A stretch of DNA of 64,000 bases from CBDDEC01 sp965198045 (lineage in GTDB: Bacteria; Chloroflexota; Dehalococcoidia; UBA2979): the NCBI GenBank assembly GCA_965198045.1, contig CBDAOL010000012.1, forward strand, positions 248,001 to 312,000, in the 5' to 3' direction. This document shows positions 35,927-45,163 of the stretch, piece after piece; the first letter of the stretch is position 1; each line of letters opens with the position of its first letter. Below the pieces are notes generated by a model. The model searched no databases. It worked only from the letters and a program-made list of their open reading frames with translations, and was not told the origin of the DNA. A program made the translations under genes and the position numbers.

Positions 35927-36451
35927 CTAGATCGTCAGACCCCTGAGCCCAACCAGCCCTCGCGCGTGTTCGATTTCGCCGACGTGGCGGAAGCCGTGGG
36001 TGAGGCACATGCCCCACAGGCCCTGCCAGAGTGACATGTCGCCGACTGGCTTGATCGTGACGCGGGTCGAGGCCAGCGAGGCTTCGTCGAAGCCCTCGAG
36101 GTAGCGCGTCGTGGCGTTCCAGACGCCCGACTGGTACTCGCGCCAGGCGTCGACGTCGCCGATGCGGACGGCGTTCGCCTCCTCCTGGGTCATGCCGGTG
36201 CCCTGGGCGGTGCGGTGGAGGCCGAAGCGCTCGTCGTACCCGCCGTTGAGCCAGACGGTGGGCTCGTGCTGGATCACGAAGTTGACGATGTTGTCCTCGG
36301 TGCGGACGTAGTGCCAGAGGGAGAAGAAGGCGCTGATACCGCCGCTCTCGGAACGGTAGTTGAGCTGGTCGGCTGTCATGTCCTCGATGGCCGTGTCGAG
36401 CATGCGATGCACCTCGCCCAGGCCGCGCTGCAGGATCTCGAGGTCGCTCAC
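35927..36451 (-). CDS. DinB-like (DUF664/YfiT) protein
   Basis: The 174-residue helical protein fits the DinB/YfiT four-helix family: an N-terminal LGEVHRMLDTAIEDMTADQL, a central FFSLWHYVRTEDNIV with the first metal histidine, and a late THGFRHVGEIEHARGL with two further histidines. Members are metal-dependent thiol S-transferases or of unknown role. The start is ATG 36451. A broken copy of its 3' half is at 34162. Confidence 0.78.
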   Translation of the reverse strand: MSDLEILQRGLGEVHRMLDTAIEDMTADQLNYRSESGGISAFFSLWHYVRTEDNIVNFVIQHEPTVWLNGGYDERFGLHRTAQGTGMTQEEANAVRIGDVDAWREYQSGVWNATTRYLEGFDEASLASTRVTIKPVGDMSLWQGLWGMCLTHGFRHVGEIEHARGLVGLRGLTI

Positions 36452-36522
36452 CGCTGTTCCCTTCGCTCGACCCGTCGAGGACGGATCCGCGCGACACCCT
36501 AGCAGCCCCGTAGCATGGGCGC

Positions 36523-36990
36523 GTGAGCGACGGGCACCGCTTCCGCGGCGAGATCTACCGAGTCGGCATGGACTACTGCGTGGACGTGCCCGCCGAGGCT
36601 AGCGCGGCCCTGGACGCGGGCTCGTCGCGCTACGTCAACGTTGCGGGCGAGGTCGTCGGTCAGGCGTTCCGCTCGCGGCTGACGCCACGCGGTGGCGGCG
36701 CGTTCCGCCTGTTCCTCAACAGCGAGGTGAGAGCCGCTGCCGGCGCAAGCCTGGGCGACTCGGTCGAGGTGACGCTGTGGCTCGACGAAGCGCCCCGCGA
36801 GGCCACGCTGCCGGACGACGTCGCCGCGGCCCTGGAGGCCGTCGAGGGCGTGCGTGAGGCCTTCGAGGCGATGACGGAGGCGCAACGCACGGGGATGCTC
36901 GTGTTCCTCGATCGTGCGCGCACCGCCGCGACGCGCGAGCGGTACGTCGCGAGGATCGTCGAGAACGTGCAGGAGCGGATGGGCGACTAA
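36523..36990 (+). CDS. DUF1905 / YdeI-like protein
   Basis: The 155-residue protein has an N-terminal DUF1905 barrel (FRGEIYRVGMDYCVDVP, FRSRLTPRGGGAFRLFLNSE, GDSVEVTLWLDE). It ends in the YdeI/OmpD-associated helical motif (FLDRARTAATRERYVARIVE). YdeI-like proteins are linked to envelope stress; the molecular role is unknown. The start is GTG 36523, divergent from the DinB gene with 71 bases between. Confidence 0.75.
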   Translation: MSDGHRFRGEIYRVGMDYCVDVPAEASAALDAGSSRYVNVAGEVVGQAFRSRLTPRGGGAFRLFLNSEVRAAAGASLGDSVEVTLWLDEAPREATLPDDVAAALEAVEGVREAFEAMTEAQRTGMLVFLDRARTAATRERYVARIVENVQERMGD

Positions 36991-37048
36991 CGATCGCGAC
37001 CAGAACGCTGGCTATAGTGTCGCCTCGACGCAACGACAGGAGGCCCGG

Positions 37049-37456
37049 ATGGGCGTGGAGCTGACGAAACAGGCGATCGATCTTGGCATTGTGACGCGGC
37101 ACGGCGAGGCCGCGCTGAAGTTCTACCGCGACACGCTGGGATTCCGACACGAAGGTGACATGCCCCTGGGCGGTGGCGGGACGATGCACCGGCTGTGGTG
37201 CGGCGACAGCCTGATCAAGGTCCTGGCGCACGAGGACCCACCCGAGGCATCTCCGGCCCCCGGCGGCATCACGGGCGCGACGGGCTACCGCTACTGGACG
37301 ATCTCGGTGAGCAACATCAACGAGCTGGTCGGCGAATGCGAGGCCGGTGGCTACAACGTCGTGGTCCCCGTGCGCGAGTTCCGTCCCGGAGTCAGCATCG
37401 CCATCGTCGAGGATCCAGACGGCAACTGGGTCGAATTCCTCTCTACTGAGGCCTGA
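37049..37456 (+). CDS. VOC family protein
   Basis: From ATG 37049, six bases after AGGAGG, the 135-residue protein is a single VOC domain: IVTRHGEAALKFYRDTLGF, YRYWTISVSNINEL and IVEDPDGNWVEFLS. One of the usual metal histidines is in the ITGATGYRYW region or absent, so metal binding is not certain. Function unknown. Confidence 0.85.
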   Translation: MGVELTKQAIDLGIVTRHGEAALKFYRDTLGFRHEGDMPLGGGGTMHRLWCGDSLIKVLAHEDPPEASPAPGGITGATGYRYWTISVSNINELVGECEAGGYNVVVPVREFRPGVSIAIVEDPDGNWVEFLSTEA

Positions 37457-37537
37457 GCCCTCGTAGAGGCTCGGTGTGCCGCCCTCCTTGCCCGGATATC
37501 GATTGCGAGGCTTGGCGCGACGTGTGATGCTGACGCC

Positions 37538-38170
37538 ATGACCATCTCGCAGGATCCGCTGCTGACGAAGGCGGCGCAGTCCGACCGGACGCGCGCGTCG
37601 CTGATCGCCGTCGCCCGCACGATGTTTGCTGAGCGAGGATACGGCCCGACGCCGACCGAGGACATCGTGGCCGCTGCTGGGGTCACTCGCGGCGCCCTCT
37701 ACCACCACTTCCGCGACAAGCTCGACCTGTTCGAGGCGGTCTACACCGAGCTCCAGGACGAGATGCGTGAACGCATCGGCAACGCGTACGGGAACACGCT
37801 GCAAGCGACCGATGACCGCTGGGAGGCGCTGCGCGCCGGGTTCCACGAGTACCTGGACCACTCGATGGACGGCGAGGTGCAGCGCATCGTACTGCTGGAC
37901 GCGCCCGCGGTGCTTGGCTGGGAGCGCTGGCGCGAGATCGACATCAGCCTCGACCTGCTGCAGACTGGTCTCGGCGTCTCACGCGACGAGGGCGTGCTGG
38001 ACGAACGTCTGCCCGTGGACGAGACGGCGCACCTGATGCTGGGCGTCGTCAGCGAGGCCTCGCACCTGATCGCGCAGAGCCGCGATGTGGAGCGCGCCCG
38101 CGCCTCGGTGGGTGCACTGGTCGATCACTTCCTCGACGCCCTCCGCGCCTCGAACGGCGCGCACGCCTAA
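37538..38170 (+). CDS. TetR/AcrR family transcriptional regulator
   Basis: The 210-residue protein has a TetR helix-turn-helix at about residues 37-60 (PTEDIVAAAGVTRGALYHHF). The family-typical first helix is RASLIAVARTMFAERGY, and a variable ligand-binding domain follows. Targets are unknown; the P450 and kinase genes begin about 2 kb downstream. No operator was recognised beside it. Confidence 0.92.
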   Translation: MTISQDPLLTKAAQSDRTRASLIAVARTMFAERGYGPTPTEDIVAAAGVTRGALYHHFRDKLDLFEAVYTELQDEMRERIGNAYGNTLQATDDRWEALRAGFHEYLDHSMDGEVQRIVLLDAPAVLGWERWREIDISLDLLQTGLGVSRDEGVLDERLPVDETAHLMLGVVSEASHLIAQSRDVERARASVGALVDHFLDALRASNGAHA

Positions 38171-38256
38171 GAGGCGGGGGTAGGCTCAGCTCCCGCTCAT
38201 CGACGACCCGAACGCCTGTCATACGCGCTAGCATGGCCGGTGCGCTGGGGGTTGCC

Positions 38257-38808
38257 ATGAAACGCTTCATCGTCCGCTCGTTCCTCGTCTTCGTCGCGCT
38301 CGCGATCATTGGGCAGGTCGTGGGTCTCATCCTCAGACGCTACCTGGGCCACGACGCTGATCCGGAGGCCGACGAGTTCGACATCATCAACATCATGGGT
38401 GGATCCGAGTTGCAGAGCCGCGCCGGTGCGCTCCGCTCCGGCAGCGCGGTGACCGTGATGGGCGGCACGGAGATCGACCTGCGTCGCGCCGAGCTCGCTC
38501 CCGGCGGCGCCAGCCTCCAAGTCTCGAGCTACGCCAGCGGTACGCAGATCCTCGTCTCGCCCGAGCGGCGCGTCGAGGTGATCGGAATCGCGCAGGCCGG
38601 TGACAACGCCGTGGATGTGACCGACGCCGACGATCTGCCGCTCGACTCGCCCCTGCTCGTGATTGAGGCGCGCACCGTGGCCAGCGGCCTCGATGTTCGC
38701 GCGAAGGCGTGGACCGACGAGGACGAAGCCAACGCCGCCGAGGATGAGACAACCGAAGCGTCGCCCGCCGACGCACCCGCGCCGGAGGCGGTCGAGAGCT
38801 TCGACTAG
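38257..38808 (+). CDS. membrane-anchored LiaF-C-like protein
   Basis: From ATG 38257 the 183-residue protein has one N-terminal helix (FLVFVALAIIGQVVGLIL). A beta domain follows with NIMGGSELQSR and VMGGTEIDLRRAEL and the late SYASGTQILVSP. The repeated MGGxE pattern is that of the LiaF C-terminal (cell-wall-active antibiotic response) family. An acidic Ala/Glu tail ends the protein. An ATG eight codons earlier (38233) is possible. It is convergent with a P450 gene. Confidence 0.7.
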   Translation: MKRFIVRSFLVFVALAIIGQVVGLILRRYLGHDADPEADEFDIINIMGGSELQSRAGALRSGSAVTVMGGTEIDLRRAELAPGGASLQVSSYASGTQILVSPERRVEVIGIAQAGDNAVDVTDADDLPLDSPLLVIEARTVASGLDVRAKAWTDEDEANAAEDETTEASPADAPAPEAVESFD

Positions 38809-38811
38809 CTC

Positions 38812-40074
38812 CTAGCGGTAGACCACGTTGACGACGTAGCTCTTGGGGCCGCGGAAGAACGGCGTGTCCCACCACTCCACGTCCTCGCCCGAAGGCTCGA
38901 TCGACTCGAAGCGGTCGAGGACCGCTCGCAGTGAATTCGACGCCTCGATGCGCGCGAGGTTGGCGCCGAGGCAGTGGTGCACGCCGTAGCCGAACGCCAG
39001 GTGGTCGCGGGTGCCCTCCTCGACATCGAAGCGATCGACCTCGAAGTCGGCGGGGCACTCAAACTTCTCAGGGTCGCGGTTCGCGGCGGCGTAGAGCACG
39101 AGGAGCGCCTCGCCCGCCTTGACCTGCGTGCCCGCGACCTCGACGTCCTGGTTGGCGCGACGGTAAAAGCCCTGGATCGGCGCCTCCCAGCGTAGCGTCT
39201 CCTCGATCATCGAATCCATCAACTCCGGGCGCTCTCGCATCTTCTGCTGTTGCTCCGGGTGCTCGGTGAGCCCCCGAACGGCGTGGTTGATGAGGTTGGT
39301 CGTCGTCTCGTTGCCGGCGACCAGCAGCAGCACGAGGAAGGCGATCAGCTCGCCCTGGTCCAGCTGCTCGCCGTCGATCTCGGCGTGCACGAGGCGCGAC
39401 AGGAGATCGTCGCGCGGGTGCTCCCGAACCTCCTCGACCTGCTGGAAGAAGTAGAAGAACAGGCTCTCCTCATCGGGGCCTTCCGCCTCCTGCTCGGCCA
39501 TCGCCTCCTCAGCTGCCTCGGTGGCGGCCTCTACTGTCTCGTAGCCGTGCTCAGGGACGCGTCCGATGCCCTGGACGATGTCGTTGGACCAGGTCTTGAA
39601 CTGCTCGAAGAGCTCCGGCGGGACGCCGATGATCTCGGCGATCATCTTCACCGGCAGCGGGTACGCGAGGTCCGCAACCACGTCGAACTTGCCGTCGCCG
39701 CGGGCAACGACGTCGTCCATCAGCTCGTCGATGTACTCACGGATGCGCGGCTCCCACGCCTCGTCGATGGTCCGCGGCGTGAACGCCTTCGCCACCAGGC
39801 CGCGCAGGCGGCGATGGTCCGGCTCGTCGCGGTTGATCATCGAGGGAAACTCGGGGTGCTCGACCAGCGGCCCGCCGAAGACCGAGTTGCCGCTGGAGAA
39901 CGTGCGATGGTCGGCCAGGATGTCCTTCGACACCTCGTAGCTCGTGACGAGCCACGCTCCCACCTCCGGGCTCCAGGTCAACGGAGCCTGTTCACGCCAC
40001 TCCTCGTACTTCGGGTAGGGATCGCGCTTCATGTCGGGCGTGAACGGGTGCGTCGGCTGAGCCTCGGTCGTCAT
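38812..40074 (-). CDS. cytochrome P450
   Basis: At 420 residues this is a bacterial soluble P450. The I-helix is LVAGNETTTNLI, the ExxR motif ETLRWEAP and the heme loop FGYGVHHCLGANLAR. It would hydroxylate a hydrophobic substrate using electrons from a ferredoxin; one candidate ferredoxin lies at 30820. The acidic insert at about residues 180-200 (EEAMAEQEAEGPDEESL) is longer than in most members. A kinase-like gene is divergently placed. Confidence 0.95.
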   Translation of the reverse strand: MTTEAQPTHPFTPDMKRDPYPKYEEWREQAPLTWSPEVGAWLVTSYEVSKDILADHRTFSSGNSVFGGPLVEHPEFPSMINRDEPDHRRLRGLVAKAFTPRTIDEAWEPRIREYIDELMDDVVARGDGKFDVVADLAYPLPVKMIAEIIGVPPELFEQFKTWSNDIVQGIGRVPEHGYETVEAATEAAEEAMAEQEAEGPDEESLFFYFFQQVEEVREHPRDDLLSRLVHAEIDGEQLDQGELIAFLVLLLVAGNETTTNLINHAVRGLTEHPEQQQKMRERPELMDSMIEETLRWEAPIQGFYRRANQDVEVAGTQVKAGEALLVLYAAANRDPEKFECPADFEVDRFDVEEGTRDHLAFGYGVHHCLGANLARIEASNSLRAVLDRFESIEPSGEDVEWWDTPFFRGPKSYVVNVVYR

Positions 40075-40282
40075 CGCTGAGCTCCGGGTCCCCCGCGTTG
40101 ATCACCCCTCGTCACGAGGAGTCGCGGGCGCTGGTGGTGGTCCTGTGCGCACCTCGGAGGATGCGTACAGATTGTATGTCAGTCGTCGTGTCAGTGGTGA
40201 GGGGCGACTGCCGGACAGGGCGAGGCGTGTCGAATACGATGCCGCGCGTGAGTGGGTCGGGTCCGCACCCTATGGAGTGCGC

Positions 40283-41426
40283 ATGCCCGGCAGAACCGTG
40301 ATCCCTCAGACCGCTGCGGAGATCACGACAGAGTGGCTCACTGCCGCGCTGCGCGAGCGTGGGCACCTGGACGAACGTAGCGAGGTGGCGTCGATTGCCA
40401 CCACCGACGTGGGCGCGGGGCGGGGATTCGTCGGGCAGACGCTGCGCCTCGACCTGACATACCAACCGGACGGCGCCTCGGGACCGGCGTCGCTGATCTG
40501 CAAGATGCCGCTCGGATTCGAGATCCCGGACGAGCAGCAGGAGATGCTCAGCTTCATCTGGCTGGCGGAGCTCAGCTTCTATGCCGAGTTTGGCGAGTCG
40601 GCCCCGGTCCGCGTGCCGCGTCCCTATTGGGTCGGCATCGACTGGGAGGACAAGCGGTTCTGCCTGCTCCTCGAGAACCTCGGACACCTGACATCGGTCG
40701 CCCAGATCGATGGCTGCACGCCGGAACAGGCCGATCTGGCCGTGCGGGCACTCGCGCGCATCCACGCGCGTTGGTGGTCCTCGCCAGAGCTCGAGGGTCG
40801 CGTCTGGATCCCGGGCGCGGAGCTGCGCGCGGTGGCGGGACAGATGTTGTTTGCCAGCGGCTGGCCATTCTTCGTCGAACAGTTCCCCGAGAAGATCTCG
40901 CCGCGGCTCAAGGCGGCCGGCGACCGCCTCGTCGACGAGTTCACGGAGTTCGCGATGGAGAGCGTCGGGCACGCTCACACCATGGTGCATGGCGATTACC
41001 GCGTCGAGAATTTCTTCTTCGGCCCGGCTGGCCCGGACGAGTTCGTCGTCTACGACTGGCAGCTCGCAGGCATGGGGGCGCCGGCCACCGACCTGGCCTA
41101 CTTCGTGAGCCAGAGCCTGACGACCGACGTGCGCCGCGCGTGCGAGGCCGATCTGCTCGCGTCATACCTCGACGCCCTGCACGAAGCCGGCGTCGAGGAC
41201 TACACGTGCGATGACCTGGCTCGCGACTACCAGCGCGGCATGCTGTCAGCACTGGTCATCCCCGTGAACGGCTCGCGCAATGCTGCAGGAGATCGATGTC
41301 GGCGGCGAGGCCGACCAGGAGATGATCGAACAGCTGCGCGCCGCCGGCGCCGCCCTCATGGGTCTCCTCGTCGACCGCGTGCTCGCCGCGATCGAGGACC
41401 ACGAGGCGTACGTCGCGCTCGAGTAG
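40283..41426 (+). pseudogene. aminoglycoside phosphotransferase-like kinase, frameshifted near 41280
   Basis: The sequence has the kinase-fold motifs of APH/choline kinase relatives: SLICKMPLG, FCLLLENLG, HGDYRVENFFFG (catalytic loop) and VVYDWQLAGMGAPATDLAYF. At about 41280 (GCGCAATGCTGCAGG) the frame changes. The expected ending QEIDVGGEADQEMIEQLRAA and DRVLAAIEDHEAYVALE runs in the next frame to TAG 41424. Without correction the first frame runs on into the next gene. Proteins of this kind occur beside P450s and acyl-CoA genes in steroid-like catabolic clusters. Confidence 0.78.
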
Positions 41427-41467
41427 TGCAATGCATGACCTTCCGCTCGCCCTCGGGCTCCGGCATC

Positions 41468-43465
41468 ATGCGCGCTATGCCTGAAACCTCGTATGCCGCG
41501 CCGTTTGACTACGCCACCGTCACTGCGGAGGACATCGCGCGCGAGTGCGATGCCGCGATCGAACGCTGCGATGCCATCCTCGAGGAGATTGCGGGGGTCG
41601 AGGGCGGACGCACCTTCGCCAACACGCTCCTGCCGCTGGACGAGCTGTCGGACGTGCTCTCGACGGCGAGCGGGCGGTACGGGTTCCTGACCTACGTCTC
41701 TGCCGACGAGGAGATCCGCGAGACCGCGCTCGAGTACGAGCAGAAGCTCGACACCTACGCCACCGGCGTGGGGTTCCGCGAGGATCTCTACGAAGCCCTG
41801 CGCGCTTACGCCGAGACCGCCGAGGCGCAGCGCCTCGAGGGTGAGTCGGCGCGACTCCTCGAGTACTCGCTGCGCGACTTCCGGCGCAACGGCTTCGACC
41901 TCGGCGCCGACGAACGGGCGCAGGTGCAGCGGCTCAAGGAACGCCTCGTCACGCTCGGGGTCGAGTTCCGACGCAACATCGACGAGTACGAGGACGCGCT
42001 CTGGGTGCGCCGCGAGCAGCTCGCGGGCCTGCCCGACTCGTACATCGATCGGCTGCAGACGGAAGAGGTCGAGGACGGCCTGCGCTACCGCGTCTCGCTC
42101 GAGTATCCGGAGATGTTCCCGTTCATGGAGGCCGCCGAGGACGGCGCGCTGCGCCATGAACTGTTCCGCAAGAACCACAACAAGGCCGCCGAAGTGAACC
42201 TGCCGCTACTCGGCGAGGCGATCGCCGTCCGCGACGAGATCGCAGCGGTGCTCGGCTACGCCTCGTGGGCCGCTTACGTGCTCGAGATCAAGATGGCGAA
42301 GACGCCGGAGGCGGTGCGCGATTTCCTTGTCGACCTACAGGCGAAGGTAGACGTGAAGGCGGAGCACGACATCGCCGAACTCACCGCGTCCAAGCGCGAG
42401 GAGAGCGGCGACGCCGAGGCGCGCCTCGAGCTGTGGGACTGGCGCTACCAGATGCAGCGCGTCTTGCGCGAGCAGTACGAGGTCGACCAGTTCGCCGTTG
42501 CCGAGTATTTCCCGCTCGACGCCACCCTCGACGGCCTCTTCGATGTCTACCAGCAGCTGGTCGGCGTGCGCTTCGTGCCGGTCGAGGATGCGCGAGCGTG
42601 GCACGAGGACGTGCGACTCTACGCGATCGAGGACGCAGACAGCGGCGAGCACATCGCGCACTTCTACATGGACTTGCACCCGCGACCGGACAAGTACGGA
42701 CATGCCGCCGCGTTCAGCCTGCACATGGGACGGGAGCTACCGGGCGGAGGGTTCCAGAGGCCCGTGTCCTCGATCGTCGCGAACTTCACGAAGCCGACGG
42801 CCGACTCGCCCTCGCTGCTACGCCACTCCGAGGTGGAGACGCTGTTCCACGAGTTCGGTCACATCCTGCACCAGACCATGACGCGCGCCCGCTTCGCCCG
42901 CTTCTCCGGCACCCAGGTGGAGCGCGACTTCGTCGAGGCTCCGTCGCAGATGCTGGAGCACTGGGTGTGGGACGCGCAGGTCCTCGGGGGGTTCACGCGG
43001 CACGTCGAGACGGGCGACCCGCTGCCGCCCGATCTGCTCGAGCGCATGCTCGCCGCCAAGAACGTGGCCAGCGGCGTCCACTACCTGCGGCAGCTCTACT
43101 TCGCCCGCCTCGACCTCGCCTACCACCTCGCGGGGCGCGACAAGGACACGGATGCGATCGCCGAGGAGTTGCACGACGTGACTGGCTTCGCGTTCGAGCC
43201 GGACACGCACTTCCAAGCGGGCTTCGGCCACCTCTTTGGCTACGACGCGGGTTACTACGGCTATCTCTGGTCGCAGGTCTTCGGCGACGACATGTTCACC
43301 CGCTTCGAATCAGACCCGGAGGGCGCCGGCGCCGACTATCGCCGACTGATCCTCGAGCGCGGGGGCAGCGTCGACGGCGCCGACATGCTGCGCGAGTTCC
43401 TCGGCCGCGACCCGCAGCCGCAGGCATTCCTCAGCGGCATCGGCCTCGAGGTGGGGTCGGACTAA
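41468..43465 (+). CDS. M3-family oligopeptidase
   Basis: The 665-residue protein has the thermolysin-like zinc motif HEFGH starting at His461, with a downstream ligand in FVEAPSQMLEHW. The length and SLRDFRRNGFDL, AFSLHMGRELPG features match oligopeptidase A/thimet-type metallopeptidases. It degrades short peptides in the cytosol. ATG 41468 is chosen; ATG 41477 is also possible. The gene follows the kinase-like gene closely and meets DUF2277 tail to tail. Confidence 0.93.
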   Translation: MRAMPETSYAAPFDYATVTAEDIARECDAAIERCDAILEEIAGVEGGRTFANTLLPLDELSDVLSTASGRYGFLTYVSADEEIRETALEYEQKLDTYATGVGFREDLYEALRAYAETAEAQRLEGESARLLEYSLRDFRRNGFDLGADERAQVQRLKERLVTLGVEFRRNIDEYEDALWVRREQLAGLPDSYIDRLQTEEVEDGLRYRVSLEYPEMFPFMEAAEDGALRHELFRKNHNKAAEVNLPLLGEAIAVRDEIAAVLGYASWAAYVLEIKMAKTPEAVRDFLVDLQAKVDVKAEHDIAELTASKREESGDAEARLELWDWRYQMQRVLREQYEVDQFAVAEYFPLDATLDGLFDVYQQLVGVRFVPVEDARAWHEDVRLYAIEDADSGEHIAHFYMDLHPRPDKYGHAAAFSLHMGRELPGGGFQRPVSSIVANFTKPTADSPSLLRHSEVETLFHEFGHILHQTMTRARFARFSGTQVERDFVEAPSQMLEHWVWDAQVLGGFTRHVETGDPLPPDLLERMLAAKNVASGVHYLRQLYFARLDLAYHLAGRDKDTDAIAEELHDVTGFAFEPDTHFQAGFGHLFGYDAGYYGYLWSQVFGDDMFTRFESDPEGAGADYRRLILERGGSVDGADMLREFLGRDPQPQAFLSGIGLEVGSD

Positions 43466-43683
43466 CTCCGCGCGCCGACCCGCAGTGAGTCGAGGAGGTT
43501 GCGAGACGCGTCGCCGATGTCGTCGACGGCGGACTCGAAGACACCCTCGTTGGCGGCGGACGGCCTCTGGAAGCCGCTGATCTTGCGCACGAACTGGCGC
43601 GCGGCCTCCTCGATTTCCTCGTCGGTGGCGCGCCACTCCTCTTCGGTCAACTTCGGGCGCAGCAGTTTGATCGATCGACACAT
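43462..43683 (-). CDS. DUF2277 family protein
   Basis: From ATG 43683, behind AAGGAC, the 73-residue protein reads MCRSIKLLR and QFVRKISGFQRPSAANEGVF. This is the pattern of the small DUF2277 family, which often accompanies acyl-CoA and P450 genes. It overlaps the peptidase's stop by four bases on the other strand. It lies just after a P450 gene on its own strand. Function unknown. Confidence 0.85.
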   Translation of the reverse strand: MCRSIKLLRPKLTEEEWRATDEEIEEAARQFVRKISGFQRPSAANEGVFESAVDDIGDASRNLLDSLRVGARS

Positions 43684-43724
43684 CGTGCGGTGTCCTTCCA
43701 CCGGCGTCGGCCGGATCTCTGTCG

Positions 43725-45041
43725 CTACGCCGGCGCCGTGGCGGCGACGCGGCCCTCGGCGGTGGTGGCGTCCGAGGCGACGTTGACGCGCAGCGACTTG
43801 AGGCCGCGCAGCACGACGTGGTCGCGGAACTCGGGCTCCTCGGCGAGCGAGATCTCGGGATAACGATCGAGCAACCGCTGGAACGTGATCTGTCCCTCGG
43901 CGCGTGCCAGCGGTGCGCCGAGGCAGTGGTGGAGGCCCCGCGAGAAGCTGACGTGGAAGTTCTGCTCCCGCGTCAGATCCAGCTCGTTTGGGTTGGGGAA
44001 CGCCTCCGGATCACGGTTGGCGGCGCCGAGCAGGAGGATCACCTGCTCACCGCTCTTGATCGTCTCGCCGCGCCATTCGATGTCCTCGAGGGCGGTCCGG
44101 CCGTCAAGCTGGACCGGGCTGTCGTAGCGGATCAGCTCCTCGACGGCGTTCTCAATGCCATCGCCGCTGTCGCGCAGCTGTGCCAGCTCTCGTGGGTGGC
44201 GGAGCAGCGTCAGCAGCCCGTTGCCGATCAGGTTGGTCGTCGTCTCGTGGCCGGCCACGAGCAGCAGCTCGAGCGTGACGATCAGCTCCTCGTGCGTGAG
44301 CTTCTCGCCCTCATCCTCGGCGATGATGAGCTGCGAGATCATGTCTTCGCGAGGGTCGGCCCGGCGCTCGTTGATCAGGTCTTCGAAGAACTGATGCAGC
44401 TTCTTGTTCGAGGCGTTGGCACGCTCCATCTCCTCCGGGCTGATCGTCGGTTCGAGGGTGCGAGCGACGTCGGCGGACCAGGCCTTGAACTGCTCGCGAT
44501 CCTCGATCGGCACGCCGAGGAGTTCCGCGATCACGGTCGCGGGGAGCGGCCACGCGACTGCTTCGATGACATCGATCGGCTGCCCGTTGGCCTTTGCCTC
44601 GGCGTCGTCGAGGAGCTCGTCGACGATCTCTTCGATCCGCGGCTTCAGTTCTTCGACGGCGCGAGGCGTGAACGCCTTGGAGACGAGTCCGCGCAACCGC
44701 GTGTGGTCCGGGGGGTCGAGCCCGAGCATGCTCGGCGTGTCGCTGAGCTCCTCGATCGGTTGCCGCTCATCGCCCTTGCGCGCGTCGTTGGAGAAGCGCC
44801 TGTGGTCGCGCAGGATCGCGTCGACATCGGAGTGATGGCTGATCACCCAGCCCCTCAGCAGCTCGCTGCGGTGCATCGGCGCCCGGGTGCGCAGCTCCTC
44901 GTAGATGGGGTACGGGTCCTGGTGATACTCCGGGTCGATCGGGTTCCAAACCACCCCATCGCGCCGCCGTTCCTTGAAGAGCATCCACCGCACAACCAGC
45001 GGCTGCAGCATCCGAGTCAGCAAGCGGCGCACAATTCTCAT
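43725..45041 (-). CDS. cytochrome P450
   Basis: The 438-residue protein has LLLVAGHETTTNLIGNGLLT (I-helix), an ExxR motif in VEELIRYDSPV and the heme loop FSRGLHHCLGAPLAR. In that loop the usual FGxGxHxCxG has Arg instead of Gly-x, an unusual but tolerable change. The first 20 residues are basic with Leu/Val (RRLLTRMLQPLVVRWML), possibly a membrane-contacting helix. Sequence differs clearly from the P450 at 38812. It is followed by the DUF2277 gene. Confidence 0.93.
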   Translation of the reverse strand: MRIVRRLLTRMLQPLVVRWMLFKERRRDGVVWNPIDPEYHQDPYPIYEELRTRAPMHRSELLRGWVISHHSDVDAILRDHRRFSNDARKGDERQPIEELSDTPSMLGLDPPDHTRLRGLVSKAFTPRAVEELKPRIEEIVDELLDDAEAKANGQPIDVIEAVAWPLPATVIAELLGVPIEDREQFKAWSADVARTLEPTISPEEMERANASNKKLHQFFEDLINERRADPREDMISQLIIAEDEGEKLTHEELIVTLELLLVAGHETTTNLIGNGLLTLLRHPRELAQLRDSGDGIENAVEELIRYDSPVQLDGRTALEDIEWRGETIKSGEQVILLLGAANRDPEAFPNPNELDLTREQNFHVSFSRGLHHCLGAPLARAEGQITFQRLLDRYPEISLAEEPEFRDHVVLRGLKSLRVNVASDATTAEGRVAATAPA

Positions 45042-45163
45042 TCGATTCGACCCCCCACCGCACGCGGTCGCGTACAGCCTGTATGTCTCGCGCTATCGCA
45101 CCGAGTGTAGCGCTAGACTCGCCGCCAGTGCGCCCTCGGCGCACCGCAGGGGAAGGCGATGCG

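Larger units (their letters stand above)
33218..36150. repeat. tandem duplication, unit 1 33218-34384 and unit 2 34385-36150
   Basis: The bases from 33218 and from 34385 are nearly identical through the promoter region and the first 60 codons of a lipoprotein gene. The ends of the units, inside a DinB gene, are again nearly identical (34162-34384 against 35928-36149). Between these arms the units differ in length by about 600 bases and in sequence. The join at 34384/34385 links the middle of the DinB gene to the end of the small frame at 33258, with at most one shared base. Confidence 0.8.
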
